64,000 bases of DNA, from positions 140,795 to 204,794 of the forward strand of contig NZ_JAGTXB010000013.1 of the NCBI RefSeq assembly GCF_018224885.1, written 5' to 3'. Position 1 is the stretch's first letter; every line of letters starts with the position of its first letter. The translations under genes were made by a program, and so were the position numbers. Of the stretch, positions 43,122 to 52,534 are shown piece by piece. A model generated the notes under the pieces. It was not told the origin of the DNA, did no database searches, and saw only the letters and a list, made by a program, of their open reading frames with translations. This DNA is from Chitinophaga hostae. Its GTDB lineage: Bacteria > Bacteroidota > Bacteroidia > Chitinophagales > Chitinophagaceae.

Positions 43122-43127
43122 CGGCCC

Positions 43128-44306
43128 ATGGAAAAGCAGCTACCTTTATCATTTGATAATACGGCTATTGCGTTTGAGGCAAAGACCGACAAAGCACTGA
43201 AAAAAGCCAACTTTCTCTTTAGCAATATCGGGAAACCCTGGTTGGTAAAATTCGGTTCAGTGATGACTCCCATCGCCTTTAAACTGCGACTGCCTGTTAA
43301 AGGGATTATCAAAAGCACTATTTTCTCACAATTCTGCGGAGGGGAAACCCTGGAAGAAGCTGCTGCCACTGCATTGCAGTTGGGCAACTATCATGTAGGC
43401 GTAGCATTGGATTACGGTGTGGAAGCAATGGAAGGGGAGCATAGTTATGATGAAGCAGTACCCGAATTTATCCGCGCTATTCAATATGCTGCCTCCAGAC
43501 CGGATATTCCTTTTATTGCCATTAAAATAACCGGTTTTGCCCGGTTTGAGTTACTGGAGAAGATACACCGCAAAGAAACTTTATCTGCTGCGGAACAAGC
43601 CGAATTTACCCGTGTACGCAACCGTATTTTTTCCATAGCCGAAGCTGGCGCCCGTCATAGTGTTGCCATCCTGGTAGACGCCGAAGAATCCTGGATTCAG
43701 AACCCGGTAGATGACCTTACCGATGAGATGATGTCATTATTCAATAAAGAAAAAGTCATTGTGTACAACACCTTCCAGATGTATTGTCACGATCGCTATG
43801 CTTTTCTTCAAACCTCCCTGCAAAAAGCAGAAAAAGCAGGTTACCTCCTCGGAGCAAAACTGGTTCGCGGTGCTTACATGGAAAAAGAAAATAAACGCGC
43901 CACCGAAAATAATTACCCTACACCGATACAGCCCGGCAAAGAAGCCACTGACAAAGACTACGACGCTGCGGTAACATTTTGCCTGAACCACCTTGATAAA
44001 CTCGCGGTATTCATCGGCACCCATAATGAAAACAGTTGTATGCTGGCCGCCCGCATGCTGGACCAGAAAGGTTTACCACATAATCATCCGCATGTAAGCT
44101 TCTCGCAGCTGCTGGGAATGAGCGATAACATTACCTTTAACCTGGCACATGCCGGTTATAATGTAAGTAAATACCTGCCTTATGGTCCGGTAAAAGAAGT
44201 AATGCCTTACCTGCTCCGCAGGGCGCAGGAAAATACGTCCATCGCCGGACAAATGGGGCGCGAGCTTGCGCTTATCAGGAAGGAAATGAAGAGAAGGGGA
44301 ATATAA
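43128..44306 (+). CDS. Proline dehydrogenase
   Basis: 392-residue FAD-dependent enzyme that oxidises L-proline to delta-1-pyrroline-5-carboxylate, passing electrons to the quinone pool. Characteristic segments: VALDYGVEAMEGEHSYDEAV, FIAIKITGFARFELLE, ILVDAEESWIQNPVDDL, NTFQMYCHDRYAFLQ, GAKLVRGAYMEKENKRA, FIGTHNENSC and the C-terminal YLPYGPVKEVMPYLLRRAQENTS. The aldehyde dehydrogenase half of PutA is absent, as is usual in Bacteroidota, where it is a separate gene. The start is the ATG just after a good promoter. A large hairpin follows. Confidence 0.95.
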   Translation: MEKQLPLSFDNTAIAFEAKTDKALKKANFLFSNIGKPWLVKFGSVMTPIAFKLRLPVKGIIKSTIFSQFCGGETLEEAAATALQLGNYHVGVALDYGVEAMEGEHSYDEAVPEFIRAIQYAASRPDIPFIAIKITGFARFELLEKIHRKETLSAAEQAEFTRVRNRIFSIAEAGARHSVAILVDAEESWIQNPVDDLTDEMMSLFNKEKVIVYNTFQMYCHDRYAFLQTSLQKAEKAGYLLGAKLVRGAYMEKENKRATENNYPTPIQPGKEATDKDYDAAVTFCLNHLDKLAVFIGTHNENSCMLAARMLDQKGLPHNHPHVSFSQLLGMSDNITFNLAHAGYNVSKYLPYGPVKEVMPYLLRRAQENTSIAGQMGRELALIRKEMKRRGI

Positions 44307-44311
44307 CTAAG

Positions 44312-44397
44312 GGCTGAAAGGATAAAGCAAAAAGCTATTGTAGTGAATATTGAATCGCTACAATAGCTTTTTGCTTTATCCTTTATCCTTTCAGCTC
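44312..44397. terminator. Large hairpin between convergent genes, with TTTATCC heptads
   Basis: Perfect 25-bp stem (44319-44343 with 44358-44382) carrying an A-run and T-run in its middle. The right arm continues with a second TTTATCC unit and TTTCAGC (period 7), so it has one heptad more than the left arm. It lies between the stops of proline dehydrogenase and the SusD gene. Confidence 0.8.
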
Positions 44398-44400
44398 ACA

Positions 44401-45720
44401 TTACAGATTACTTTCGTTTTGCGGCAACGGATATTTCGTCCAAATATCATCATCCGGCCTGTCTTTAGGCAATGTATTCAGCAGGTTATACCTTCTCAGA
44501 TCAATCCAGCGATGCCCTTCCATAAACAGGGAATAACGTCTTTCATACAGCATCTCTGTAATGAGCGCTGCCTGGGTTGTTAGCCCGGCGTATGGAGGAA
44601 GGTTATGCGCCAAGCGAATGCGATTGATGGCTACAATGGCATCGGGGATGGCGTTTAGCTGAATTTTGGCTTCTGCATAGATCAGGATCAGTTCCTCATT
44701 GCGGATAACGCTGATGGGAGCATTCAGTGAACTCCAGATAATCACGTCGCGGTTGCCGGTTAAGCCACCCTGGCTGGCGGATGAAGTACGCAACGCTGTT
44801 TTGGTTTGCAAACGGTTATCGCCTGCAAGAATATCCGTTGCAAAGGTAGGATGTGATACCCTTACTTCACCGTTACCATTGGGCGCCAGGAACAAGGTGT
44901 TGGCGAGGTCACCGCCGTTGGTGGAAAAGGCGTGGTAAATGCCCTTGTTCTGATCACCATTAAGATCCAAAAAGGATTCATTCAATGCGGCAAGTGCTGA
45001 AGCCCATTGCTGCCGGTAAATATATACCCTCGCTGCAATGGCGCGGTTGAATTTCAGCAGCCCGGCTGCATCCTTGAATCCAAGAAATCCATCCGATAAA
45101 GGAAAGATGACTTCTGATCCGGTCAGGTCAGCCTTACCATCATTGAGGAATTTCAACACAGAGTCCATTACAACGGCAGGATCGGTGACAACACCACCCA
45201 GCGTACCGCCATTGGCCACCGGTATACGCGCGCCATTGGTATTGGTCAGGTTGATGTTCAACAGCAACTGGTATCCAATCAGCGTTTTTGCAAAACCGCT
45301 AAAGGCCTTCTTTTGCTGATCTGAAGCCACTTCTGTGCGGGTGTTTTTAATGGCATCCAGCAGGATGAAACATTGCCTGCTTACCTGGTATCGCGCAGCC
45401 CATGGGTTGGTAAGATAAAAGGTATTATTATCCAGTTGTTTGGTACCACCACCTAACAGGTCAGTAGTGTAACGTGGTTCTGCACTGGAGAAACGATAAA
45501 TTTCCCTGCCTATAATACCCGTGCCGTCAATATAAACAGCAAGGGAATTACGCATTCCGGATTCAGCACCGGTTACCAGGTTAAATAAATCACTTCTCGA
45601 CGGATCCTTTGTAATACCGTCTACAACTGGTGTATTAAGACTGTTGATTTCTCCCTTCTGACACGCATTGATGACCAGCAGCGAAACAACAACAGCTATC
45701 GTTGAAATATACTTTTTCAT
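44401..45720 (-). CDS. SusD/RagB-family surface lipoprotein
   Basis: 439-residue partner of the SusC at 45750. Lipobox VINAC gives Cys20, followed by QKGEINSLNTPVVDGITKDPSRSDLFNLV. TPR-type body with FSGFAKTLIGYQLLLNINLTN, IRNEELILIYAEAKIQLNAIPDAIVAINRIR and the C-terminal MLYERRYSLFMEGHRWIDLRRYNLLNTLP signature. No enzyme, sigma or FecR gene accompanies this pair, so its substrate cannot be guessed. Confidence 0.94.
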   Translation of the reverse strand: MKKYISTIAVVVSLLVINACQKGEINSLNTPVVDGITKDPSRSDLFNLVTGAESGMRNSLAVYIDGTGIIGREIYRFSSAEPRYTTDLLGGGTKQLDNNTFYLTNPWAARYQVSRQCFILLDAIKNTRTEVASDQQKKAFSGFAKTLIGYQLLLNINLTNTNGARIPVANGGTLGGVVTDPAVVMDSVLKFLNDGKADLTGSEVIFPLSDGFLGFKDAAGLLKFNRAIAARVYIYRQQWASALAALNESFLDLNGDQNKGIYHAFSTNGGDLANTLFLAPNGNGEVRVSHPTFATDILAGDNRLQTKTALRTSSASQGGLTGNRDVIIWSSLNAPISVIRNEELILIYAEAKIQLNAIPDAIVAINRIRLAHNLPPYAGLTTQAALITEMLYERRYSLFMEGHRWIDLRRYNLLNTLPKDRPDDDIWTKYPLPQNESNL

Positions 45721-45749
45721 ATTGAATAATTTTAGCAGAGAGAAAATGA

Positions 45750-48746
45750 TCAGAAATCTATACCAACATGGAAGCTGGCTCTTTTGGATGCAGGAAAAGG
45801 CATCACATCCACACCGGTCGATAACCCGATACTACCACGGCTTTGAGAGGTAGTAATAGTGTTACTGCCGAAGTTGGATACTTCCGGATCATAACCCACA
45901 TACTTGGTCCAGGTAAAGAAGTTATTGGCAGATACACCTACGCGTATGCCCTTCACATTTTTTGTATTTTTTAAAGGAACATTGTAATACAGGCCTATCT
46001 CACGGATACGCACATACGAAGCGTCCTGCACATAGATGGAAGCATCGCCGGCTCCCGGACGGAAAGCGCCCGCCTTGGTGCCGCTGATCATATCATCATA
46101 GTCAAAGGAAGTAGCACCCAGGTCGGTGAGCAGCTGGGTAAGATTGATATTATCCCCGCCTTTTTTCCAGTGGATCAGGAACCGGAGGGAGAAGTTTTTG
46201 AAAAGGGTCACTTCATTAAAGAAACTCATCTGGAATTTTGGTTCTGCATCGCCGATCAGTTTCAGATCACTACCCACGGTACCTTTGATCTGTGTGGCAG
46301 GAGCTCCTTCTTCCAGGTAAAATGTTCCCAGTGAGTTACCAAATGCGCCGATAGCATACGGAGGTATGATCAGCTTGGTTACTTTAGAACGGTTAAACCA
46401 GAAGTTGATGGAACTGTTCCACCGGAAAGAACGTGTGTTTACCGGGATGAGGTTCAATCCCAGTTCAAGCCCCTGGTTTTTCAGGTCACCACTGTTTTTC
46501 CATTCATTGGCATAACCGGAAGAAGCGGGCAATGCATGACGCAGTAATACGTCATAGATGTTTTTATTATAGTAAGTGGCTTCAAGACTAACACGGCCGT
46601 TCAACACACTGATATCAAGTCCTGTCTCAAATTCTGCCTGGCGTTCCGGTTTGATATCGGGGTTGCCCTGCAGGTTATCCACCAGTACGCCCGGGAAGCC
46701 GCCGATATTGCTGCCCAGCATACCGGTAAACTTACTGCCATAAGGCGGTACGTTGCCAGACTGGCCATAGGCAGCACGTATCTTGAGGTTATCGATGCTG
46801 GAAATATTCCAGAACTTCATTTTGGTAAGGTTCCAGGAAAAGGAACCTTTGGGAAATACATAATACTTTTGAAAGTCACCGTTGTTGGTGGACCGGTCAA
46901 AACGCACGCCGCCACTGACGGTCAGCGCCTCCATCAGGGAGAGATCTTCCTGGATAAAAATACCGTTGTCACGGAATTTCTGCCGGAATTGACGGGTAGT
47001 AGTATTGGCGCTGGCATCCAGGTTACTCTGACCGGATACCAGGTTGGTAGCACTGGTAACAATATTGTCCATGAAACCGGTTTCGAGCGTGGCGCCGACG
47101 GTACTGGTCAGGCTGAGGTTGGGATTGGGAGTAAAGTTGTTTACCACAAATCCGGCAATATTGGTGTTGGTGTTGTTCGTGTTTCCCTGGATGGAGTGAC
47201 CTTGCAGACCGTTTTCTTCAAACTGCAGGTTACGTGGAAACAGGGCTGCTGTTTTGTAGTTAAAATAGTCAATACCACCGCGACCAATCAACCGGGTAGT
47301 AGAACGGTCGTTCTGTTGCAACTTTATTTCCAGGTTGGCGCCGCCTACAAAACGATTGGTCTTTTCATTGTTAGCCATCAGGTCACGGGTTTCCAGCGGG
47401 TTGGAAGCCGCAAATGGATTACGCGGGTATTCGCCCAGTGCGTTGGGATGCAGGTCTACAAAATCGGGCGTGGATGATAATGCCACCCCGTAGGATACAC
47501 CATTGTTATCGTTGTTGGTGAGCCCCCTGTCTGCCGAAGACCCGATATAGTTGGTTGTAACGCCGAGGGATACACGATCATTGATTTTATGATCCACATT
47601 CAACCGGATGGAGTTGTTGAAATAGCCGGTATGTTTAACGATACCATCTTCCTGTCTCCTGTTACCGGAAAGATAGAAGGTTGTTTTTTCACCGCCGCCG
47701 CTGAGTGAAATGCCGGAGTTTAGTACCAGGCCTGTTTCTCCAAACATTTCTTTTTCATAGTCATAAATTTTTCCGGCGTTTTTTGCATCGGTGAACTGCT
47801 GTTTATACGCAGCTCTTTTTGCCTGCACAGCAGGAGAGGGGTTGTCGGCAGCTCCTGCCAGGTCGGCGGCTGCGTCTGCGGTGAAAGTACGCACACCCAT
47901 CAGGTGTCTTACTTTGGTGAAACCAACTTCCTGGTTAAAGCTGATTTTTGTTTTACCGGTTTTACCTTTTTTGGTGGTGATGATAATTACACCGGCGGCT
48001 GCTTTTGCGCCATACATGGCGGCGGCGGAAGCGCCTTTCAGGATCTCTATGTTTTCAATGTCTTCGGGATTCAGGTCCGCGATGCGGCTGGAGGGGTTGT
48101 CCTGGTTATTGGGATTGCCTGAGGTAGCCGCGCCGGTAACATCATTTAACCCGGCGGGAATACTGCTGTTGTTAAAGAAAATACCATCTACTACATAGAG
48201 CGGTTGTGAGTTACCGAATACGGAAGTAATACCTCTCATTTTTACCGAGATACCACCACCGGGAGCGCCGGAGTTAGCGGTGATCAGGGCGCCGGGCACT
48301 TTACCGCTTAGTGCGGCATCAAAAGTTTGAGCAGGCGCCACACCATTGAGTTCCTGGCCGGAAATAGTAGCAACGGCATTGGCCAGGTTGCTTCGTTTTA
48401 CGTTGGTGGCAAGTCCCGTTACCACAATTTCTTCCAAACGGGCGAAGTCCTCTTCTATGGAAATATTATATACCGATTCTCCGGTTTTCAGGGTAATTGT
48501 CTGACTTTTGTAGCCGGTGTAACTCACCACTAAACTCGTGGCACCGGCGGGAACGACCAGCGTATAAGCACCGCCGGGATCTGTAATCGTGCCCTTATTG
48601 GTGTTGGGAACACGCACCGTTACTCCGGGAAGAGGTTTGCCACTGACGGCATCCTTTATTTTTCCGGAAATGTTTTGTTGCGCAAATAGTGCAAGGGTAC
48701 TGCACAGGCATAGCAGTACCAGCAAGCTGGATTTTGGTAGAAGCAT
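45750..48746 (-). CDS. SusC/RagA TonB-dependent transporter without STN domain
   Basis: 998-residue outer-membrane importer with signal peptide (ending TLALFAQQN), CarboxypepD_reg-like domain (ISGKIKDAVSGKPLPGVTVRVPNTNKG), plug (VKMRGITSVFGNSQPLYVVDG, ILKGASAAAMYGAKAAAGVIII) and barrel ending RASFHVGIDF. It is about 100 residues shorter than the STN-bearing SusCs of the window and has no STN domain. SusD follows after 29 bases. Confidence 0.95.
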   Translation of the reverse strand: MLLPKSSLLVLLCLCSTLALFAQQNISGKIKDAVSGKPLPGVTVRVPNTNKGTITDPGGAYTLVVPAGATSLVVSYTGYKSQTITLKTGESVYNISIEEDFARLEEIVVTGLATNVKRSNLANAVATISGQELNGVAPAQTFDAALSGKVPGALITANSGAPGGGISVKMRGITSVFGNSQPLYVVDGIFFNNSSIPAGLNDVTGAATSGNPNNQDNPSSRIADLNPEDIENIEILKGASAAAMYGAKAAAGVIIITTKKGKTGKTKISFNQEVGFTKVRHLMGVRTFTADAAADLAGAADNPSPAVQAKRAAYKQQFTDAKNAGKIYDYEKEMFGETGLVLNSGISLSGGGEKTTFYLSGNRRQEDGIVKHTGYFNNSIRLNVDHKINDRVSLGVTTNYIGSSADRGLTNNDNNGVSYGVALSSTPDFVDLHPNALGEYPRNPFAASNPLETRDLMANNEKTNRFVGGANLEIKLQQNDRSTTRLIGRGGIDYFNYKTAALFPRNLQFEENGLQGHSIQGNTNNTNTNIAGFVVNNFTPNPNLSLTSTVGATLETGFMDNIVTSATNLVSGQSNLDASANTTTRQFRQKFRDNGIFIQEDLSLMEALTVSGGVRFDRSTNNGDFQKYYVFPKGSFSWNLTKMKFWNISSIDNLKIRAAYGQSGNVPPYGSKFTGMLGSNIGGFPGVLVDNLQGNPDIKPERQAEFETGLDISVLNGRVSLEATYYNKNIYDVLLRHALPASSGYANEWKNSGDLKNQGLELGLNLIPVNTRSFRWNSSINFWFNRSKVTKLIIPPYAIGAFGNSLGTFYLEEGAPATQIKGTVGSDLKLIGDAEPKFQMSFFNEVTLFKNFSLRFLIHWKKGGDNINLTQLLTDLGATSFDYDDMISGTKAGAFRPGAGDASIYVQDASYVRIREIGLYYNVPLKNTKNVKGIRVGVSANNFFTWTKYVGYDPEVSNFGSNTITTSQSRGSIGLSTGVDVMPFPASKRASFHVGIDF

Positions 48747-49072
48747 AGCTTGTTTGGTTTAGATAATTGATGATGTATTAAAAGAGGTTATTTTTTCATT
48801 AACTGCTAATAGATTTTGATGATCAAATAGAATAGTAGTCCTTGATTTTGGTTGTATTATTGTTGTAAATGCTTTTGGAATTTGTCGCTACGATAGCGGC
48901 TGATACAGGTTTTTCACTACAGTCCACCGGACAGTTTTTCTCATAAAGCCTATCTTGTTGTAACGTCGAATTATTATGGCAGATTACGAAATTTTACAGG
49001 TATTTCCGTTTTTTTTGTTTGACTTAATTATGTTATATTTTTCGACTGTAAAACTTCGTAAATTGCGGCCTT
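48747..49072. other. Divergent intergenic region, SusC / thyA
   Basis: 326 AT-rich bases that must hold promoters for both the SusC gene (minus) and thyA (plus). A small hairpin-like CGCTACGATAGCG occurs near 48894. I see no confident -33/-7 pair and no gene in it. Confidence 0.4.
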
Positions 49073-49894
49073 ATGGATCAGTATCTATCTTTATTACAAC
49101 ATATTATCAAAGAGGGCGCCGTTAAAACTGACCGCACCGGAACCGGTACCACCAGCTGCTTTGGTTACCAGATGCGTTTTAATTTACAGGAAGGCTTTCC
49201 GGTAGTGACCACCAAAAAGCTCCATCTGAAATCTATCATATATGAATTATTGTGGTTTTTAAGGGGAGATACCAACATTGGCTGGCTGAAAGAACATGGG
49301 GTGAGTATCTGGGACGAGTGGGCCGATAAAAACGGCGATCTGGGCCCCGTTTACGGCAAACAGTGGCGTAGTTGGGAAACCCGTAGCGGTCAGGTGATTG
49401 ACCAGATCACTGAGGCGGTAAACACCATTAAAAACAATCCTGACTCCCGCCGTATCATCGTGAATGCCTGGAATGTGGGCGAGTTGTCCGAAATGGCACT
49501 CAGTCCCTGTCATTGCCTGTTCCAGTTCTATGTTACCCCGGCCGATACTGCCAAAGGAGAAACCCGCGGTAAACTGAGCTGTCAGCTATACCAGCGCAGC
49601 GCCGATGTATTCCTGGGAGTGCCTTTCAATATTGCTTCTTATGCCTTGTTAACCATGATGATGGCCCAGGTATGTAACCTCGACGCAGGTGATTTTATAC
49701 ATACCTTCGGGGATGTACACCTGTACAGCAACCACATGGAACAAGCGCAGCTGCAGCTAAGCCGGCAACCGTTCCCGCTGCCGGTGATGAAGATCAACCC
49801 GGATGTAAAAGATATTTTTTCTTTTAAATATGAAGATTTTGAACTGACAAACTACCAGTTCCATCCTGCTATTAAAGCTCCGGTAGCTATATAA
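49073..49894 (+). CDS. thyA: Thymidylate synthase
   Basis: 273-residue cytosolic enzyme that methylates dUMP to dTMP using methylene-tetrahydrofolate. Diagnostic segments: DRTGTGTTSCFGYQMRF (Arg for phosphate binding), ELLWFLRGDTNIGWL, SIWDEWADKNGDLGPVYGKQWRSW, the active site ALSPCHCLFQF (nucleophile Cys146), SCQLYQRSADVFLGVPFNIASYA and HLYSNHMEQA. The length matches E. coli ThyA (264) closely. folA follows 10 bases later; the two work together, since ThyA produces the dihydrofolate that DHFR reduces. Confidence 0.98.
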   Translation: MDQYLSLLQHIIKEGAVKTDRTGTGTTSCFGYQMRFNLQEGFPVVTTKKLHLKSIIYELLWFLRGDTNIGWLKEHGVSIWDEWADKNGDLGPVYGKQWRSWETRSGQVIDQITEAVNTIKNNPDSRRIIVNAWNVGELSEMALSPCHCLFQFYVTPADTAKGETRGKLSCQLYQRSADVFLGVPFNIASYALLTMMMAQVCNLDAGDFIHTFGDVHLYSNHMEQAQLQLSRQPFPLPVMKINPDVKDIFSFKYEDFELTNYQFHPAIKAPVAI

Positions 49895-49904
49895 CCGTTT
49901 CCAT

Positions 49905-50396
49905 ATGCGTATATCCATTATTGTAGCGGCGTCGGAGAATAATGTTATCGGTATCAATAATATGCTGCCATGGCGCATACCAACGGATCTCAAATATTTC
50001 AAATCCACCACATTGGGGAAGCCCATCGTAATGGGCCGCAAAACATTTGAATCGCTGGGCAAAGCGCTGCCAGGCCGGCCTAACATCGTGATCACCCGGC
50101 AAACCGGCTATCAACCGGAAGGCGCCTACGTAGTAGGTTCTGTTGAAGAAGGTATTGAAAAAGCCAGGACATTCGGAGGAGAAGAGTTGTTTATTACCGG
50201 CGGCTCACAGATATTTGAACAGGCATGGTCGCTGGTGGAAAGGATCTACCTCACACGCGTATACGCAGTTGTGCGCGGTGATGCCTTCTTCCCTCAGGTG
50301 GATGGCGGTGAGTTTGAACTCGTGAGTGATGAACGTCATGAAGAAGATGAAAAAAATCAGTATGCGTTTTCCTTCCAGGTATGGGAGAGGATTTGA
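49905..50396 (+). CDS. folA: Dihydrofolate reductase
   Basis: 163-residue NADPH-dependent reductase regenerating tetrahydrofolate. Family features: ISIIVAASENNVIGINNMLPWRIPTDLKYFK (substrate-binding loop with NMLPWRIPTDL), PIVMGRKTFESLGKALPGRPNIVITR (NADPH contacts), and ELFITGGSQIFEQAW (GG motif). It lies 10 bases after thyA in one operon. The dnaG gene converges on it, with 21 bases between the stops. Confidence 0.97.
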   Translation: MRISIIVAASENNVIGINNMLPWRIPTDLKYFKSTTLGKPIVMGRKTFESLGKALPGRPNIVITRQTGYQPEGAYVVGSVEEGIEKARTFGGEELFITGGSQIFEQAWSLVERIYLTRVYAVVRGDAFFPQVDGGEFELVSDERHEEDEKNQYAFSFQVWERI

Positions 50397-50417
50397 AGAA
50401 TTCGTAATTCCTGATTA

Positions 50418-52385
50418 TTATTTGAAAACAACGGTACCCATACCGTTGGTAAGCTCCTTTTCCAGGGCGTTGAGATGCTTCTGCATTTCCAGGCAGGCCA
50501 TGATCTGATCCATTTCAGTTGCTTTCCTCGCTTCCTCCTGGTTTTCGAAAATCAGCTTTTTGATCTTACGCAGAATAAGATAATTGGTGGTGGAAATAGT
50601 ATCCTGCAGATACGCATTGTCGCCGTATACGGTGTCAATTTCAAAACGATCTTTCCAGTTGGCGCTCAGATCCGCTTCTCTGTCTTCCAGGATATTGGCA
50701 ATCTGTTTAGACAATACCTGGTCTTCGTGATAAAGGAACCAGCGCTTATCCTGCAGATTACCGCTGTCGTACAAGACTTTGTATTCTCTCAAAATCCTTT
50801 TTACCACATCGCTTTCTGCGAGCGCTTCAAAGTCATAGGGGAGATGGAAAATATAATCTGCTACAGTATTGTTTTCTTCTTCGCTGAAAGGCTTATCTCC
50901 AAAGCGCAGTAAAATTTTTACCAGCTCCTTTTCCTGTTTTTCGTGACCGCTGATCAGCGAATCTACCGAGACGCCGGTTTCTGCAGCCTCCATGGCGGCA
51001 ATGGCCTCTTCGCTCAGTCCGTCGTCATCCGGTGCAGGATTGTTGCGGGCCTGGGCCTGCTCCCGTTTTACAAGCCGGTCGCGGATAAACTTATTGACCA
51101 GCTGTATAAGCCCCTGTTCATCAATATGCAGCAGCTGGCTGCATTGACGGATATAATCCTGCTGGCGGGTAAAATCTTCTGCCTTATCAATTTTTGAAAT
51201 GGTTTCGGCAATTTCATTGACCAGCTGTGATTTTTTATTGCTGTCTGTTCCCACCTCCTGCATGCTGAGGTGGAGCTTAAACAGTACAAAGTCCTGTTTG
51301 TTTTCTTTGATGAATTCCCGGAATGCTTCGGCGCCGATCTTTTGTACATAGCTGTCCGGATCTTCTTTATCCGGCAGCAATACCAGCTTCACATTCAGCC
51401 CTTCTTCTATGGCCATATCGAGACCGCGCAGCGCTGCTTTTACACCGGCGCTGTCGCCGTCGTACAGGATAGTGAGGTTCTTGGTGTACTTCTTGATAAG
51501 CCGCAGCTGATCCTGGGTAAGCGAGGTGCCGCTGGAAGCCACTACGTTTTCCACACCGGCCTGGTGCAGGGAAATCACATCGGTATAACCTTCTACGAGT
51601 AAGCATTCATCGAGCTTGTCAATGGCATGCCGCGCAAAGTAGGTACCATACAGTACCCTGCTTTTTATATAGATCTCGTTTTCAGGGGAGTTGATATACT
51701 TGGGCGCCCGGTCGGATTTTACCAGGATACGCGCACCAAACCCCAGTATCTTGCCGGATTGGTTATGAATCGGGAAAATAACACGGCCCCTGTAATTATC
51801 GGCCGGTTGCTCATTACGAATGGTGACCAGCCCCGTTTTTTGGAGGTATTCCAGGTTATACCCTTTGTCTAATGCAGATTTTGCAAAAGCGTCAAAGGTA
51901 TTCAGACAGTAGCCCAGCTGGAACTTTTTGATGGTTTCTTCCGTAAATCCCCGTTCTTCAAAATAACTCAGTCCTACATTCTGTCCTTCCTCTTTGTTAA
52001 AAAGGGTATCGGTAAAATATTCACGGGCATAGTTGTTTATGATAAACAAACTATCCGCCATGAGCTGGTACTGCTTCAGCTCCGGGCTTACTTCCGTTTC
52101 TTCCAGCTCTACCTGGTATCGCTGCGCCAGCCATCGCAACGCTTCTACATAGGAGTATTTTTCATGCTCCATGATAAAGCTGATGGTATTGCCGCTGGCT
52201 CCGCAACCAAAGCACTTATAGATCTCTTTGCCGGGAGATACGGTGAAGGAAGGCGATTTCTCGTTGTGAAACGGACATAACCCCAGGTAGTTGGCGCCAC
52301 GTTTTTTTAGCTTAACGAAGGAGCCTACTATTTCCACAATGTCTATGCGGCTGAGAATCTGTTGTATGGAGTTTTGAGATATCAC
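50418..52385 (-). CDS. dnaG: DNA primase
   Basis: 655-residue primase that lays RNA primers at the replication fork. N-terminal CHC2 zinc finger: CPFHNEKSPSF...YKCFGCGASG (Cys37, His40, Cys58, Cys61). RNA polymerase core with YFEERGFTEETIKKFQLGYC and GFGARIL; Toprim domain with ECLLVEGYTDVISLHQAG, VASSGTSLTQDQL and ILYDGDSAGVKAALRG (acidic metal ligands). The C-terminal helicase-binding part is divergent. The gene is divergent from the thiolase gene and its start at 52385 adjoins a heptad repeat tract. Confidence 0.97.
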   Translation of the reverse strand: MISQNSIQQILSRIDIVEIVGSFVKLKKRGANYLGLCPFHNEKSPSFTVSPGKEIYKCFGCGASGNTISFIMEHEKYSYVEALRWLAQRYQVELEETEVSPELKQYQLMADSLFIINNYAREYFTDTLFNKEEGQNVGLSYFEERGFTEETIKKFQLGYCLNTFDAFAKSALDKGYNLEYLQKTGLVTIRNEQPADNYRGRVIFPIHNQSGKILGFGARILVKSDRAPKYINSPENEIYIKSRVLYGTYFARHAIDKLDECLLVEGYTDVISLHQAGVENVVASSGTSLTQDQLRLIKKYTKNLTILYDGDSAGVKAALRGLDMAIEEGLNVKLVLLPDKEDPDSYVQKIGAEAFREFIKENKQDFVLFKLHLSMQEVGTDSNKKSQLVNEIAETISKIDKAEDFTRQQDYIRQCSQLLHIDEQGLIQLVNKFIRDRLVKREQAQARNNPAPDDDGLSEEAIAAMEAAETGVSVDSLISGHEKQEKELVKILLRFGDKPFSEEENNTVADYIFHLPYDFEALAESDVVKRILREYKVLYDSGNLQDKRWFLYHEDQVLSKQIANILEDREADLSANWKDRFEIDTVYGDNAYLQDTISTTNYLILRKIKKLIFENQEEARKATEMDQIMACLEMQKHLNALEKELTNGMGTVVFK

Positions 52386-52409
52386 GGTGCAACTGCAAAC
52401 TTAGCGAGA

Positions 52410-52486
52410 AATTATGAATTAAGAATTACGAATTACGTACTTCCCATATATCTCCCCGACAATCCGTAGTTCCTAATTCGTAATTC
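52410..52486. repeat. Inverted AATTANG heptad tracts between divergent genes
   Basis: AATTA motifs at 52410, 52417, 52424 and 52431 (period 7), then after a 28-base spacer the inverse units GTAGTTC, CTAATTC and GTAATTC at 52466, 52473 and 52480. The arms can pair. Unlike other heptad tracts it lies between two gene starts (dnaG and thiolase), just before the thiolase -7 box. Confidence 0.75.
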
Positions 52487-52488
52487 TT

Positions 52489-52496
52489 TATATTTG
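52489..52496 (+). promoter_or_regulatory. -7 box (TATATTTG) of the thiolase gene
   Basis: Exact TAnnTTTG match, 38 bases before the start at 52535. The -33 position is occupied by the right arm of the heptad inverted repeat and has no clear TTTG. Confidence 0.5.
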
Positions 52497-52534
52497 GTAG
52501 ATTATAAACTAGCCAAATCAATCTTATTTATCAG

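Noticed and set aside
46869..47477. Open frame of about 200 codons antisense to the SusC barrel
   Set aside because: Same reason: it mirrors a valid TonB-receptor barrel and has no independent promoter or signature.
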